Shown: positions 1 through 7,213 of the stretch, in pieces
How positions within the stretch are numbered: position 1 is the stretch's first letter
How the letters are laid out: every line of letters begins with the position of its first letter
Assembly (NCBI RefSeq): GCF_003201865.1
Contig: NZ_QJJJ01000002.1
Span: 310,001 to 374,000 of the forward strand
Direction of reading: 5' to 3'
Length of the DNA stretch: 64,000 bases
DNA from: Methylobacterium sp. B4
Lineage (GTDB): Bacteria > Pseudomonadota > Alphaproteobacteria > Rhizobiales > Beijerinckiaceae
The notes under the pieces: generated by a model
Seen by the model: only the letters and a program-made list of their open reading frames with translations
Told to the model about the DNA's origin: nothing
Database searches by the model: none
Translations under genes and position numbers: made by a program

Positions 1-413
1 TCGCGCTGGGCGCCGGCCTCTCCGTCTCGGGCTGCACCGGCTTCGGCTACATCTCCCAGACCTACGTCAGCCAAGTGCCGCAGGTCGTCACGATCGGCTG
101 CAACGAGCCCTACGAGATCTACGACAACCGCCAGCGCCGCCGGGTTCTGGTGGTCTCGAACGCCCTGCGCGAGGTGACGGGCTGCGACGTCGGCAAGGTC
201 GGCGCGGGACGCCCGCCCGCCGAGACCCGGGCCGCGCGCTTCCGCACGGCGGCGCGCACCTATCTCGACGAGACCGTGCGCGAGGATTGCAAGATCACCG
301 GCGAGACCGTGTTCAGCGACCTGCAGACCGAGTTCGCCTATGCCTGCGACGCGCCGGTCGAGCCCCGCGGCACGCAGGTGCCGCGCCTGCCGGGACGACG
401 CCTGCAGCGCTGA
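1..413 (+). CDS. Putative lipoprotein, 5' end outside window
   Basis: The frame is open from base 3 and reads ALGAGLSVSGCTGFGY before the first ATG at 75, so the gene starts upstream of the window. LSVSGC fits a lipobox (cleavage before Cys), so the product is probably a periplasm-facing lipoprotein. The remaining part is about 120 residues with several cysteines (IGCNEPYEIYDN, VTGCDVG, REDCKITG, FAYACD). I do not recognise the family. The Arg-rich tail ends at TGA 411-413, next to a convergent small gene. Confidence 0.7.
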   Translation, partial: ALGAGLSVSGCTGFGYISQTYVSQVPQVVTIGCNEPYEIYDNRQRRRVLVVSNALREVTGCDVGKVGAGRPPAETRAARFRTAARTYLDETVREDCKITGETVFSDLQTEFAYACDAPVEPRGTQVPRLPGRRLQR

Positions 414-647
414 TCAAGGCTCCGGGGGACCCACGAAGGTCCGCTCCGTGGCGTCGCCCGCCGCGGCCAGCAGCGCCCGGGCGAAGGCGCGGGCCTCCCC
501 CCGGTCGAGGCTGAGGATCGCGGTGACCGGGCGGCCGCCGAGATCGGGCAGGGCCAGTTCCAGGCGCACGCCCTCGCCCTCCGCCCGGGCGGACAGGCTC
601 CAGTCCCGCTCGGCCCCCGATGCCCTGCCTGTGCCGGGCTCGCTCAT
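414..647 (-). CDS. Hypothetical small protein (77 aa)
   Basis: The ATG (CAT at 645-647) has GAGG a few bases upstream. The product begins MSEPGTGRASGAERDWSL and is acidic and soluble, with no signal peptide or membrane segment. The middle (VRLELALPDLGGRPVTAILS) suggests a small beta-rich domain followed by a helix (GEARAFARALLAAAG). No family recognised. Longer upstream starts in this frame run into the fae promoter region and look artefactual. Confidence 0.55.
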   Translation of the reverse strand: MSEPGTGRASGAERDWSLSARAEGEGVRLELALPDLGGRPVTAILSLDRGEARAFARALLAAAGDATERTFVGPPEP

Positions 648-832
648 CGCCTCGATCCTCGCTGGTCCCGTTCGCCCCTGACATGGACGGTTTTGCCGCC
701 GCAGACCAGGGGCGCAGCCCGGACAGGACTGCGTGGACGGGCGATTGACGGGCGCGACCAGGGATGATGTCTGCGCGCCAGCCGCCCGCAGGGTGGAAAT
801 CTCTTCCAACACAACGAACGGGGACGAGGAAC

Positions 833-1372
833 ATGTCCGAGATCTGGTTCCGCACCGGGGAGGCGACGGTGCTCGCCGCCGAGGGGCAATTCACCGACGC
901 GATGCCGGAGGTGCTGATCGGCTCCACCCGCGGCCCCGTGGGCCACGCCTTCGCCGGCATGCTCGGCCAGGTGCAGGGCCATACCCGCATGTTCGTGGTG
1001 CGCGACCTCAACCAACTCGTGCGCCCGTCCACGATCATGACCACCAAGGTCACGATCCACACGGCCGAGTACGCCGAGCTGCTCGGCGGCGTGGTTCAGG
1101 CGGCCACCGGCGACGCGATCGTCGATTGCGTGATCGAGGGCATCCTGCCCAAGGACGGCCTCGACGAGCTCTGCATGATCATCACGATCTGGCTCGACGA
1201 GCGCTGCGGCAAGGACGAGAACCTCGACCGCAAGGATCTCTACCGCACCAACTACGAGGCGACGAAGCTCGCCATCGGCCGGGCGATGCGCGGCGAGCCG
1301 ACGATCGACGAGCTGATCGCCAACCGCAAGACGGTGAAGCACTACGCGCTCGAAGACATCATCGAGTACTGA
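833..1372 (+). CDS. Formaldehyde-activating enzyme paralogue (Fae-like)
   Basis: Fae condenses formaldehyde with tetrahydromethanopterin in cytoplasmic methylotrophic C1 oxidation. The 179-aa product aligns along its length with the family: LIGSTRGPVGHAF matches the IIGPRGSPAETAF region, PSTIMTTKVTI matches PNTLMFNKVTI, and NYEATKLAIGRAMRGEP matches the C-terminal signature. The ATG at 833 follows AGGA (826-829). One difference matters: the histidine before IDLIIG in canonical Fae, proposed as catalytic, is Met here (DAMPEVLIG). Methylobacteria usually carry a main fae plus paralogues; this is probably a paralogue whose activity is uncertain. It stands alone, upstream of a convergent higBA locus. 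Confidence 0.9.
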   Translation: MSEIWFRTGEATVLAAEGQFTDAMPEVLIGSTRGPVGHAFAGMLGQVQGHTRMFVVRDLNQLVRPSTIMTTKVTIHTAEYAELLGGVVQAATGDAIVDCVIEGILPKDGLDELCMIITIWLDERCGKDENLDRKDLYRTNYEATKLAIGRAMRGEPTIDELIANRKTVKHYALEDIIEY

Positions 1373-1394
1373 TGATTTCGCGATGGGGCGCGGC

Positions 1395-1772
1395 TCAGGC
1401 CGCGTCCCGTTCGAGGCGGTAAGGCTTCGCCAGGGTCGCGATCGGCAGGCTCCACGCCTCTGCGATCTTCCGAATCTGCTCCAGATTGAGCGGACGCTTG
1501 CGATTGAGAATCTCGGAGGCGCGCGAGCGTGAGCCGAGAAGCTCGGCCAACTCGACCTGCGAGCGTCCCATCTCGCCGATGGCGAACTGGAGGATCTCGA
1601 CGGGATCGCTCTCCGGTACCGGATGATGCGCCCGCTCGTAGGCCTCCACGAGCGTGGCCAGCACGTCGAGCGTGTCGCCCTCGGGCGTCCCCGCCGGGGC
1701 GCCCCAAAGCCGGTCGATTTCCTGCAACGCCTGGGTCAGGTCGGCTTCCGTGCGGATCGGATGGATGTTCAT
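1395..1772 (-). CDS. higA: HigA-type antitoxin (XRE HTH)
   Basis: 125 aa. The N-terminal region (ADLTQALQEIDRLWGAPAGTPEGDTLDVLATLVEAYE) and the C-terminal helix-turn-helix (SQVELAELLGSRSRASEILNRKRPL, residues about 70-95) are typical of HigA antitoxins. In the family it neutralises HigB and represses its own operon. It lies 9 bp downstream of the toxin gene; toxin-first order is the rule for higBA. A palindromic candidate operator is at 2292-2310. Confidence 0.88.
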   Translation of the reverse strand: MNIHPIRTEADLTQALQEIDRLWGAPAGTPEGDTLDVLATLVEAYERAHHPVPESDPVEILQFAIGEMGRSQVELAELLGSRSRASEILNRKRPLNLEQIRKIAEAWSLPIATLAKPYRLERDAA

Positions 1773-1781
1773 GGCGGGCTC

Positions 1782-2084
1782 CTAGAACTGCGAGATCGTG
1801 CAAGCGTCCACGGCGTCGTGCTCCTCATGCGTGCCGAGGAATTTCACGAAGGCGATCTGCCGTTCGAAGTCGAGCGCGACGATCAGCCGGTGGCGACCAC
1901 CGCCGACCGGAAATCGCACGCGATCGGCGTTGAGCACCTTCGCTTTCGGGAAGGCGGCCTGCAGCTCCGACATCGAACCGAAGGACGCCTCCTTCACGAT
2001 GGCGTGCCAGTGTGTGAGCGACGATTTCGCGTCCGCATGGCGGGCAGCGTAGCCCCGCAGGGTGCTGAACGCGATGATCCTCAT
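1782..2084 (-). CDS. higB: HigB-type toxin (RelE superfamily mRNA interferase)
   Basis: 100 aa. The ending FVKFLGTHEEHDAVDA and the region VRFPVGGGRHRLIVALDF are typical of HigB, which cleaves mRNA on the ribosome. First gene of a higB-higA pair with 9 bp between the genes. It appears intact. The promoter candidate lies about 200 bp upstream, separated from the start codon by a dispersed repeat (2143-2235), giving an unusually long leader for such a locus. Confidence 0.88.
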   Translation of the reverse strand: MRIIAFSTLRGYAARHADAKSSLTHWHAIVKEASFGSMSELQAAFPKAKVLNADRVRFPVGGGRHRLIVALDFERQIAFVKFLGTHEEHDAVDACTISQF

Positions 2085-2142
2085 GCCTTGGGTCCGCCGG
2101 CCGTCCCATGCAGTCTCCGTTTTGATTCCTTCGGAAACTTTT

Positions 2143-2235
2143 CGTCATGGCGAGGCGGAGCCGAAGCCATCCAGAACTCCGCACGAGCCAGAGAGATCGG
2201 GCGACTGGATTGCCTCGCTGACACTCGCAACGACG
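2143..2235. repeat. Imperfect palindromic dispersed repeat in higB leader
   Basis: The left arm CGTCATGGCGAGGCGGAGCC continues to CCATCCAG; the right arm is CTGGATTGCCTCGC ending CTCGCAACGACG. The arms are imperfectly complementary, so the segment can fold into a long stem. This CGTCATxGCGAG…ATCCAG / CTGGAT…CGCAAxGACG form is a familiar intergenic repeat style in alphaproteobacteria. It sits between the higBA promoter candidate and higB. Confidence 0.6.
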
Positions 2236-2283
2236 AACCGAAGTTGAAGCCGAGGAGATCGATCGACGGCTGTATCATGGACC

Positions 2284-2311
2284 ATCTAACATGTTCCCAT
2301 TTAGGGAACAA
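2284..2311 (-). promoter_or_regulatory. higBA promoter with HigA operator palindrome
   Basis: On the minus strand TTGTTC (2306-2311), 16 bp and TTAGAT (2284-2289) make a sigma-70-like promoter. A perfect 7-bp inverted repeat, TGTTCCC-ATTTA-GGGAACA (2292-2310), overlaps it, as expected for an autorepressing XRE antitoxin. The next gene downstream on this strand is higB. Confidence 0.55.
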
Positions 2312-2382
2312 GGAAATCGTCTGTCATCCGTGATGCGGTTCACCCGGATGGCATTGCCGAGGACGGGTGATGCCCGCGCCGC

Positions 2383-2985
2383 TCAAAACTCGATCCCCTC
2401 CTGCGCCTTCACCCCCGCCGAAAAGTGGTGCTTCACGCTGCCCATCTCGGTGACGAGGTCGGCGGCCTCGATCAGCGCCGGCTTGGCGTTGCGGCCGGTC
2501 ACCACGACGTGGAGGTCCGGCCGGCGCGCCTGCAAGTCGGCGACGACCGCCTCGACGTCGAGGTAATCGTAGCGCAGCGCGATGTTCAGCTCGTCGAGGA
2601 CGAGGAGGCGGATGCTCTCATCTGCCATCAGCGCGCGCGCGGTCTCCCAGGCATTGGCGCAGGCGGCGATGTCGCGGGCCTTGTCCTGCGTCTCCCAGGT
2701 GAAGCCCTCGCCGAGCGCCTTCCAGACGATCTGCTCGCCGAAGCTCTTCAGGGCGCGGGCCTCGCCCGTGTCCCAGGCGCCCTTGATGAACTGCACCACG
2801 CCGACCCGGTGTCCGCGCCCGAGCATGCGCAGCACGAGGCCGAGCGCGGCCGTGGTCTTGCCCTTGCCGGGGCCGGTATGGACGATGAGCAGGCCCTTCT
2901 CGATTTTCTTCGAGGCGACCTCGGCGTCCTGCACCGCCTTGCGCTTGGCCATCTTTTCGCGGTGGCGCGTATCGTCTTCGGTCAT
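2383..2985 (-). CDS. cobO: Cob(I)yrinic acid a,c-diamide adenosyltransferase
   Basis: 200 aa. Adenosylates cobalt of the corrin ring with ATP in the cytoplasm. The P-loop is HTGPGKGKTTAALG (residues 36-49), followed by VGVVQFIKGAW, LLVLDELNIAL and VVTGRNAKPALIEAADLVTEM, all CobO/BtuR hallmarks. The ATG at 2985 overlaps the last base region of cobU, so the two are translationally coupled. The full 10.5-kb cob operon lies on the opposite strand beyond marR. Confidence 0.95.
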   Translation of the reverse strand: MTEDDTRHREKMAKRKAVQDAEVASKKIEKGLLIVHTGPGKGKTTAALGLVLRMLGRGHRVGVVQFIKGAWDTGEARALKSFGEQIVWKALGEGFTWETQDKARDIAACANAWETARALMADESIRLLVLDELNIALRYDYLDVEAVVADLQARRPDLHVVVTGRNAKPALIEAADLVTEMGSVKHHFSAGVKAQEGIEF

Positions 2986-3515
2986 CAAGGATTCTCGCGT
3001 GAGGGTTTGACCGTCAGCGGCAGGCCGGCGACGGTGAGCACGACCCGGTCGGCGTCCCGAGCGAGGCGCTGGTGCAGCCGCCCGGCCGCGTCGCGGAAAC
3101 GGCGGGCGAGCGCATTGTCGGGCACGATGCCGAGGCCGACCTCGTTGGCGACCAGAACGAGCGGGCCCGGCGCCCCGGCGCAGGCTTGCGCCAGCGCCTC
3201 CGTGGCCGCCTCGAGGTCGGCTTCCGCCAAGAGCAGGTTGGTGAGCCAGAGCGTCAGGCAATCGACCAGGACCGGCCCGGTTGCGGCGGCCACCGCCTCG
3301 GGCAGCGCCGTCGGCACGTCGAGAGTGTGCCAGGAGCCTGAGCGCCGCGCCCGGTGCTCGCCGATACGGGCGCGCATCTCGTCGTCCCAGGCCTGGGCGG
3401 TCGCAATGTAGAGCCAAGGGGCAGGGCAGGCCTCGATCAGCCGCTCGGCATAGGCGCTCTTGCCCGAGCGCGCCCCGCCGAGCACCAGGGTCATCCGGGG
3501 AGCGGCCTGAAGCAT
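2985..3515 (-). CDS. cobU: Adenosylcobinamide kinase / guanylyltransferase
   Basis: 176 aa from ATG 3515. The enzyme phosphorylates adenosylcobinamide and transfers GMP to it during nucleotide-loop assembly. Seen: P-loop LGGARSGKSAYAE near the N-terminus, DDEMRARIGEHRARR (the His region used for guanylylation), LVDCLTLWLTNLL and VANEVGLGIVPDNALARRFRD. A second start (MTLVLGG, 3494) is possible. First gene of cobU-cobO; its 5' region is divergent from marR. Confidence 0.92.
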   Translation of the reverse strand: MLQAAPRMTLVLGGARSGKSAYAERLIEACPAPWLYIATAQAWDDEMRARIGEHRARRSGSWHTLDVPTALPEAVAAATGPVLVDCLTLWLTNLLLAEADLEAATEALAQACAGAPGPLVLVANEVGLGIVPDNALARRFRDAAGRLHQRLARDADRVVLTVAGLPLTVKPSRENP

Positions 3516-3561
3516 CCGCACCCTTTGCCTCAGGCGCCGCCAGCGCGTCAAAGCCGTTCTG

Positions 3562-3596
3562 TTGACAGCATGATGTCAAATTGTCAGTATGTTGTC
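3562..3596 (+). promoter_or_regulatory. Promoter/operator of marR, possibly leaderless
   Basis: TTGACA (3562-3567), 17 bp, then CAGTAT (3585-3590) gives a promoter whose start would fall at or next to the ATG at 3597. A perfect dyad TTGACA-N6-TGTCAA (3562-3579) covers the -35, and a second TTGTCA…TGTCA half-site pair follows. This fits autorepression by the MarR protein. No Shine-Dalgarno sequence precedes the ATG. Confidence 0.5.
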
Positions 3597-4088
3597 ATGA
3601 TGCGTTCGGATCACGCGGCTGCGGAAGCCGTGACGGCCCTGGTGCTGGAGATCTTCCGGTCCAGCGGCGCGCTGCTGGCCGCCGGCGACCGGCTGGTGGG
3701 CGATCTCGGCCTCTCCAGCGCCCGCTGGCAGGTTCTGGGCGCCGTTGCGCTCGCCGCTCAGCCGCTGCCGGTTGCCCGCATCGCCCGCGACATGGGCATG
3801 ACGCGCCAAGGGGTGCAGCGGACGGTCAACGAGCTGGCGAATGCCGGCCTCGTGAGCTTCGCGGACAATCCCCACCACTTGCGCGCCCGCCTCGTTCTTC
3901 TCACGCCCGCGGGCCAGGATGCCTACGCGGCGGCAGCGGCGCGGCAGAGCCCATGGGCAACCGCGCTCGCCCGCGGTCTCGACCCTGCGGCGCTCGATGC
4001 GGCCCGTAGCCTCGTGCGGACCGTCGGCGAGCGGGCCGGCGAACGCAGGAGCGGCGAACAACCGGGAGACCACGATGCTGATCGGTGA
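3597..4088 (+). CDS. MarR-family transcriptional regulator
   Basis: 163 aa from the ATG at 3597 (tandem ATG at 3600). The winged helix is visible: LGLSSARWQVLGAVALA, PVARIARDMGMTRQGVQRTVNELANAGLV (recognition helix), then the wing LRARLVLLTPAGQDAY. Probably a dimeric ligand-responsive repressor. It overlaps the next gene by 14 bp, suggesting it controls that membrane protein. Divergent from cobU-cobO, so it might also affect them. The ligand cannot be inferred. Confidence 0.88.
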   Translation: MMRSDHAAAEAVTALVLEIFRSSGALLAAGDRLVGDLGLSSARWQVLGAVALAAQPLPVARIARDMGMTRQGVQRTVNELANAGLVSFADNPHHLRARLVLLTPAGQDAYAAAAARQSPWATALARGLDPAALDAARSLVRTVGERAGERRSGEQPGDHDADR

Positions 4089-4497
4089 ACTCGCCCTCGT
4101 CGCGGCGGCGGCCTTTGCTGGTGCCGCGCTCTATGTCGGCTTTGTGGAGCATCCGGCCCGGCTGGTCCTCGACCCGGCTTCCCAATTGCGGCAATGGCGC
4201 CCGAGCTACCGGCGCGCGACCCGGATGCAGGGCGGCTTGGCGCTGGCCGCCACCGCGCTCGGCCTGCTCGCCTGGGCGCGTACGGGCGATCCGCGATGGG
4301 GGCTCGGGGCGGGGCTCGCGCTCGTCAACTGGCCCTACACGATGCTGGCGATCATGCCGACCAACCGCACCCTGCTGGCCGCATCGGGGAGCGATCCGGT
4401 CGTGGAGCCGCTGATGCAACGCTGGATCCGCCTGCACGCGGTCCGCAGCGGGCTCGGTCTCGCGGCAGTTGCGGCCTTCCTCTGGGCCTTGCGGTGA
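4075..4497 (+). CDS. DUF1772-family membrane protein
   Basis: 140 aa with about four hydrophobic segments (near residues 3-22, 55-75, 83-100, 120-138). ALYVGFVEHPARL near the N-terminus and NWPYTMLAIMPTNRTLL in the middle are typical of DUF1772/anthrone-oxygenase-like proteins. The ATG at 4075 has GGGAGA upstream and lies inside the end of marR, so the pair is probably co-transcribed. Function unknown. Confidence 0.8.
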   Translation: MLIGELALVAAAAFAGAALYVGFVEHPARLVLDPASQLRQWRPSYRRATRMQGGLALAATALGLLAWARTGDPRWGLGAGLALVNWPYTMLAIMPTNRTLLAASGSDPVVEPLMQRWIRLHAVRSGLGLAAVAAFLWALR

Positions 4498-4562
4498 TCG
4501 CGTCCGCTCGGTCGACCGGCGCCGGACACGTTGTGCCTCCGTCCGCATCAGGCTATGACCGC

Positions 4563-4738
4563 TCGGTGACGGTGCCCCGGCGACGGGGTGAAAAGGGAAT
4601 GCGGTGAGAGGTTTTCTCGAAAACCTCGATTCCGTGGCTGCCCCCGCAACTGTAAGCGGCGAGTTCCTGCCACGAGCCACCGGGTGATCCGGGAAGGCGG
4701 CAGGCGCGATCGCAGCCGCGAGCCAGGAGACCTGCCGT
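4563..4738 (+). ncRNA. Cobalamin riboswitch
   Basis: The conserved elements occur in order: GGTGAAAAGGGAATGCGGTG near 4588, CTGCCCCCGCAACTGTAAGC (the B12-box core) near 4640-4660, the GCCAC element near 4674, GGGAAGGCGG near 4690, and GCGAGCCAGGAGACCTGCC at about 4718-4736. It precedes cbtB by about 55 bp and probably represses the entire cbt-cob operon when adenosylcobalamin is abundant. Confidence 0.95.
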
Positions 4739-4794
4739 CCGGTGCGAATTTGTTCTCGAATGCCGCCGGTGGGGCGGCCGGAGCCCGTGACCCG

Positions 4795-4977
4795 ATGACG
4801 ACTGCGACCCTTCAGACCTCGGCCACCGCCACCCGTTCCGCCGAGGGCGCCCGTGCGCTCCTCGTGGCCGCCTTCCTCGGCCTCGGTCTCGTCTTCGTGG
4901 CGGGCTTCGCCCCGGCCTCGGTGCTGCACAACGCGGCGCACGACTTCCGTCACGCGCAGAACTTCCCCTGCCACTGA
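4795..4977 (+). CDS. cbtB: Cobalt transporter subunit CbtB
   Basis: 60 aa: a short N-terminus, one transmembrane helix (about residues 22-42) and a C-terminal metal-ligand tail HNAAHDFRHAQNFPCH typical of CbtB. First gene after the B12 riboswitch and 25 bp before cbtA. Known role by context: predicted B12-regulated cobalt uptake with CbtA. The ATG at 4795 was chosen because it starts the conserved short form. Confidence 0.93.
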   Translation: MTTATLQTSATATRSAEGARALLVAAFLGLGLVFVAGFAPASVLHNAAHDFRHAQNFPCH

Positions 4978-5002
4978 TCGCGGCGCCCGCAAGGCTCGCA
5001 TC

Positions 5003-5770
5003 ATGATCACACGGTTGTTGTCGGCGGCGCTCGTCGCCGGCTTTCTCGCGTCCGTCGTCGCGACGGGCCTGCAACTCGCCCTGACCTCTCCGCTGATCCT
5101 CCAGGCGGAGACCTACGAGGGCGGGGGCGCGCACTCTGCCGTCGCCCCCTCCGCCGCCGTCACCTTCGCCTCCCTGATCGTGCCGGCCCACGCCCCGTCC
5201 CAGCACAGCCACGGCGGACACGACCACGGCCAGGCCGACGAATGGCAGCCCGCCCCGGGCCTCCAGCGCATGGCCTTCACCGGCCTCGCCACGCTGGTCG
5301 GCGGTGTCGGCTACGCGCTGCTGCTCGCCGCGGTGATGCTGGCGCTGCGCCGTGAACCGAACCCGCGCAACGGGCTCGTCGTCGGTGTCGCCGGCTTCCT
5401 CGCGGTGGCGTTGGCGCCCGCCATCGGGCTGCCGCCGGAATTGCCCGGCATGGGCGCCGCGCCGTTGGTGCTGCGCCAGTTCTGGTGGCTGATGACGGTG
5501 GTCGCCACCGGCCTCGGCCTCTACCTGATCGCCGTGCGCCGGGTGCCGCTGACGATCCTGGGCGGCCTCGTCCTGATCGTCGTGCCGCATCTCGTCGGAG
5601 CGCCGCAATCGCTCGACACGGTCTCGTCGCAGGTGCCGCCGGCGACGGCCGCGCAGTTCGCCGCGCGCTCGCTCGCCATCGGCTTCGTGTTCTGGGCGGT
5701 GATCGGGCTCGCCTATGGCTGGGCCTGGGGGCTGTTCGGCCGCGCGGCGGGCGCCCGCCGCCATGCCTGA
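5003..5770 (+). CDS. cbtA: Cobalt transporter subunit CbtA
   Basis: 255 aa integral membrane protein with about five hydrophobic segments. It starts MITRLLSAALVAGFLASVV. A His-rich loop HSHGGHDHG after the first segment is likely to bind metal. LRQFWWLMTVVATGLGLYLIA and VPHLVGAP are family-like. It works with CbtB in predicted cobalt uptake. Its stop overlaps the next start by 8 bp. Confidence 0.93.
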   Translation: MITRLLSAALVAGFLASVVATGLQLALTSPLILQAETYEGGGAHSAVAPSAAVTFASLIVPAHAPSQHSHGGHDHGQADEWQPAPGLQRMAFTGLATLVGGVGYALLLAAVMLALRREPNPRNGLVVGVAGFLAVALAPAIGLPPELPGMGAAPLVLRQFWWLMTVVATGLGLYLIAVRRVPLTILGGLVLIVVPHLVGAPQSLDTVSSQVPPATAAQFAARSLAIGFVFWAVIGLAYGWAWGLFGRAAGARRHA

Positions 5771-6182
5771 CGCCGCGTACGAGCCCGACACCGCGACCCT
5801 GTCGGTCTGCCTCACCTGCCGCGCGGCCGGCGATCCGGCCGAGCCGCGGGCCGGGGCGAGGCTCCTGGCAGCCCTGCGCGCCGAGGCCGAACGGACGCCC
5901 GTGCCGGGCCTGCGGATCGAGGGCGCCGAGTGCCTCTCGGTCTGCAAGCGGCCCTGCACCGTGGCGGTCGCCTCGGCCAACCGCTGGACCTACGTCTGGG
6001 GCGATTTCGACGCCCTGGAAGACCCGGAAACCTCTGCCCGCACCATCCTGGCGGGCCTCCGGCGCTACCTTGAGACCCCCGACGGCCTCGTGCCCTGGCG
6101 CGAGCGCCCCGAAGCCTTCCGCAAGGGCGTCGTCGCCCGCATCCCGCCGCTGACGGCGGCACGAGGGGAGACCCCGGCATGA
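5763..6182 (+). CDS. DUF1636 metal-binding (2Fe-2S ferredoxin-like) protein
   Basis: 139 aa. The cysteines lie in SVCLTCRAAGD (N-terminus) and GAECLSVCKRPCTVAV (middle), the DUF1636 arrangement that resembles a thioredoxin-like 2Fe-2S or metal site. W-T-Y-V-W-G-D-F follows. Members are often found beside cob and cobW genes; role unproven, perhaps electron supply or cobalt handling. Overlaps cbtA upstream and cobW downstream (ATGA-type junction at 6179). Confidence 0.85.
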   Translation: MPDAAYEPDTATLSVCLTCRAAGDPAEPRAGARLLAALRAEAERTPVPGLRIEGAECLSVCKRPCTVAVASANRWTYVWGDFDALEDPETSARTILAGLRRYLETPDGLVPWRERPEAFRKGVVARIPPLTAARGETPA

Positions 6183-7213
6183 GCCTCCTGCAAAAGATCC
6201 CCTGCACCATCGTCACCGGCTTCCTCGGAGCCGGTAAGACGACGCTGGTGCGCCACACCGTCGAGAACGCCCGCGGGCGGCGGCTGGCGATCATCGTCAA
6301 CGAGTTCGGCGATCTCGGCTTCGACGGCTCGTTCCTCGCCGCCTGCGGCATCGAGGGCTGCAACGAGGATTCGGTCGTGGAGCTGCCCAACGGCTGCATC
6401 TGCTGCACCGTGGCCGACGACTTCGTGCCGGCGCTGACCAAGCTGCTCGACCGGCCCGAGCCGCCGGAGCACATCCTGATCGAGACCTCCGGCCTCGCAT
6501 TGCCCAAGCCCCTGGTCCAGGCTTTCCAGTGGCCGGCGATCCGCTCGCGGGTCACCGTGGACGGCGTGGTCGCGGTGGTGGACGGCCCGGCGGTGGCCTC
6601 CGGCCTGTTCGCCGACGACCCGGACGCGCTCGCCAACCAGCGTGCCGCCGACAGTTCCGTCGATCACGACAACCCCCTCGAAGAGGTGTTCGAGGACCAG
6701 ATCCTCTGCGCCGACCTCGTGGTGCTCAACAAGTCCGACCTCCTCGACGCGGCGGGCCGCGACAAGGTCCGGGCCGACATCCAGGCGCACCTGCCCCGCG
6801 CCGTCGAGATCGTCGAGACCGAGCACGGCCGGCTCGACCCGCGGGTGCTTCTCGGGATCGCGGCGGCGGCCGAGGACGATCTCGATGCGCGCCCCTCGCA
6901 TCACGGCGAGGGCGAGGATCACGACCACGACGACTTCGAATCCGTGGCGATCCCCGTCGGCGTCGCCGGCAGCCCGGAAGACCTCGCCGCGCGCGTGGAG
7001 AAGGCCGCCGAGACCGAGGGCGTTCTCCGCATCAAGGGCTTCGTCGAGGTGAAGGGCAAGCCCATGCGCCTGGTGGTGCAGGGCGTGGGCCGGCGCGTCG
7101 CCTCCCATTACGACCGTCCCTGGAACGGCTCTGAGCCCCGCGACGGCCGCCTCGTCGTCATCGGCCTGAAGGGCTTCGACCAGGACGCGGTCGCCGCCGC
7201 CCTGCGCGGATGA
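6179..7213 (+). CDS. cobW: CobW GTPase / metallochaperone
   Basis: 344 aa. Walker A TGFLGAGKTTLVRH (residues about 13-26), the metal-binding GCICCT motif in PNGCICCTVADDF, a Walker-B-type ETSGLALPKP, and NKSDL for guanine binding. A His/Asp-rich loop (HHGEGEDHDHDDFE) precedes the C-terminal CobW_C domain. Proposed to deliver cobalt to the chelatase in the aerobic B12 pathway. It sits two genes upstream of cobN, in the same operon. Confidence 0.95.
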   Translation: MSLLQKIPCTIVTGFLGAGKTTLVRHTVENARGRRLAIIVNEFGDLGFDGSFLAACGIEGCNEDSVVELPNGCICCTVADDFVPALTKLLDRPEPPEHILIETSGLALPKPLVQAFQWPAIRSRVTVDGVVAVVDGPAVASGLFADDPDALANQRAADSSVDHDNPLEEVFEDQILCADLVVLNKSDLLDAAGRDKVRADIQAHLPRAVEIVETEHGRLDPRVLLGIAAAAEDDLDARPSHHGEGEDHDHDDFESVAIPVGVAGSPEDLAARVEKAAETEGVLRIKGFVEVKGKPMRLVVQGVGRRVASHYDRPWNGSEPRDGRLVVIGLKGFDQDAVAAALRG

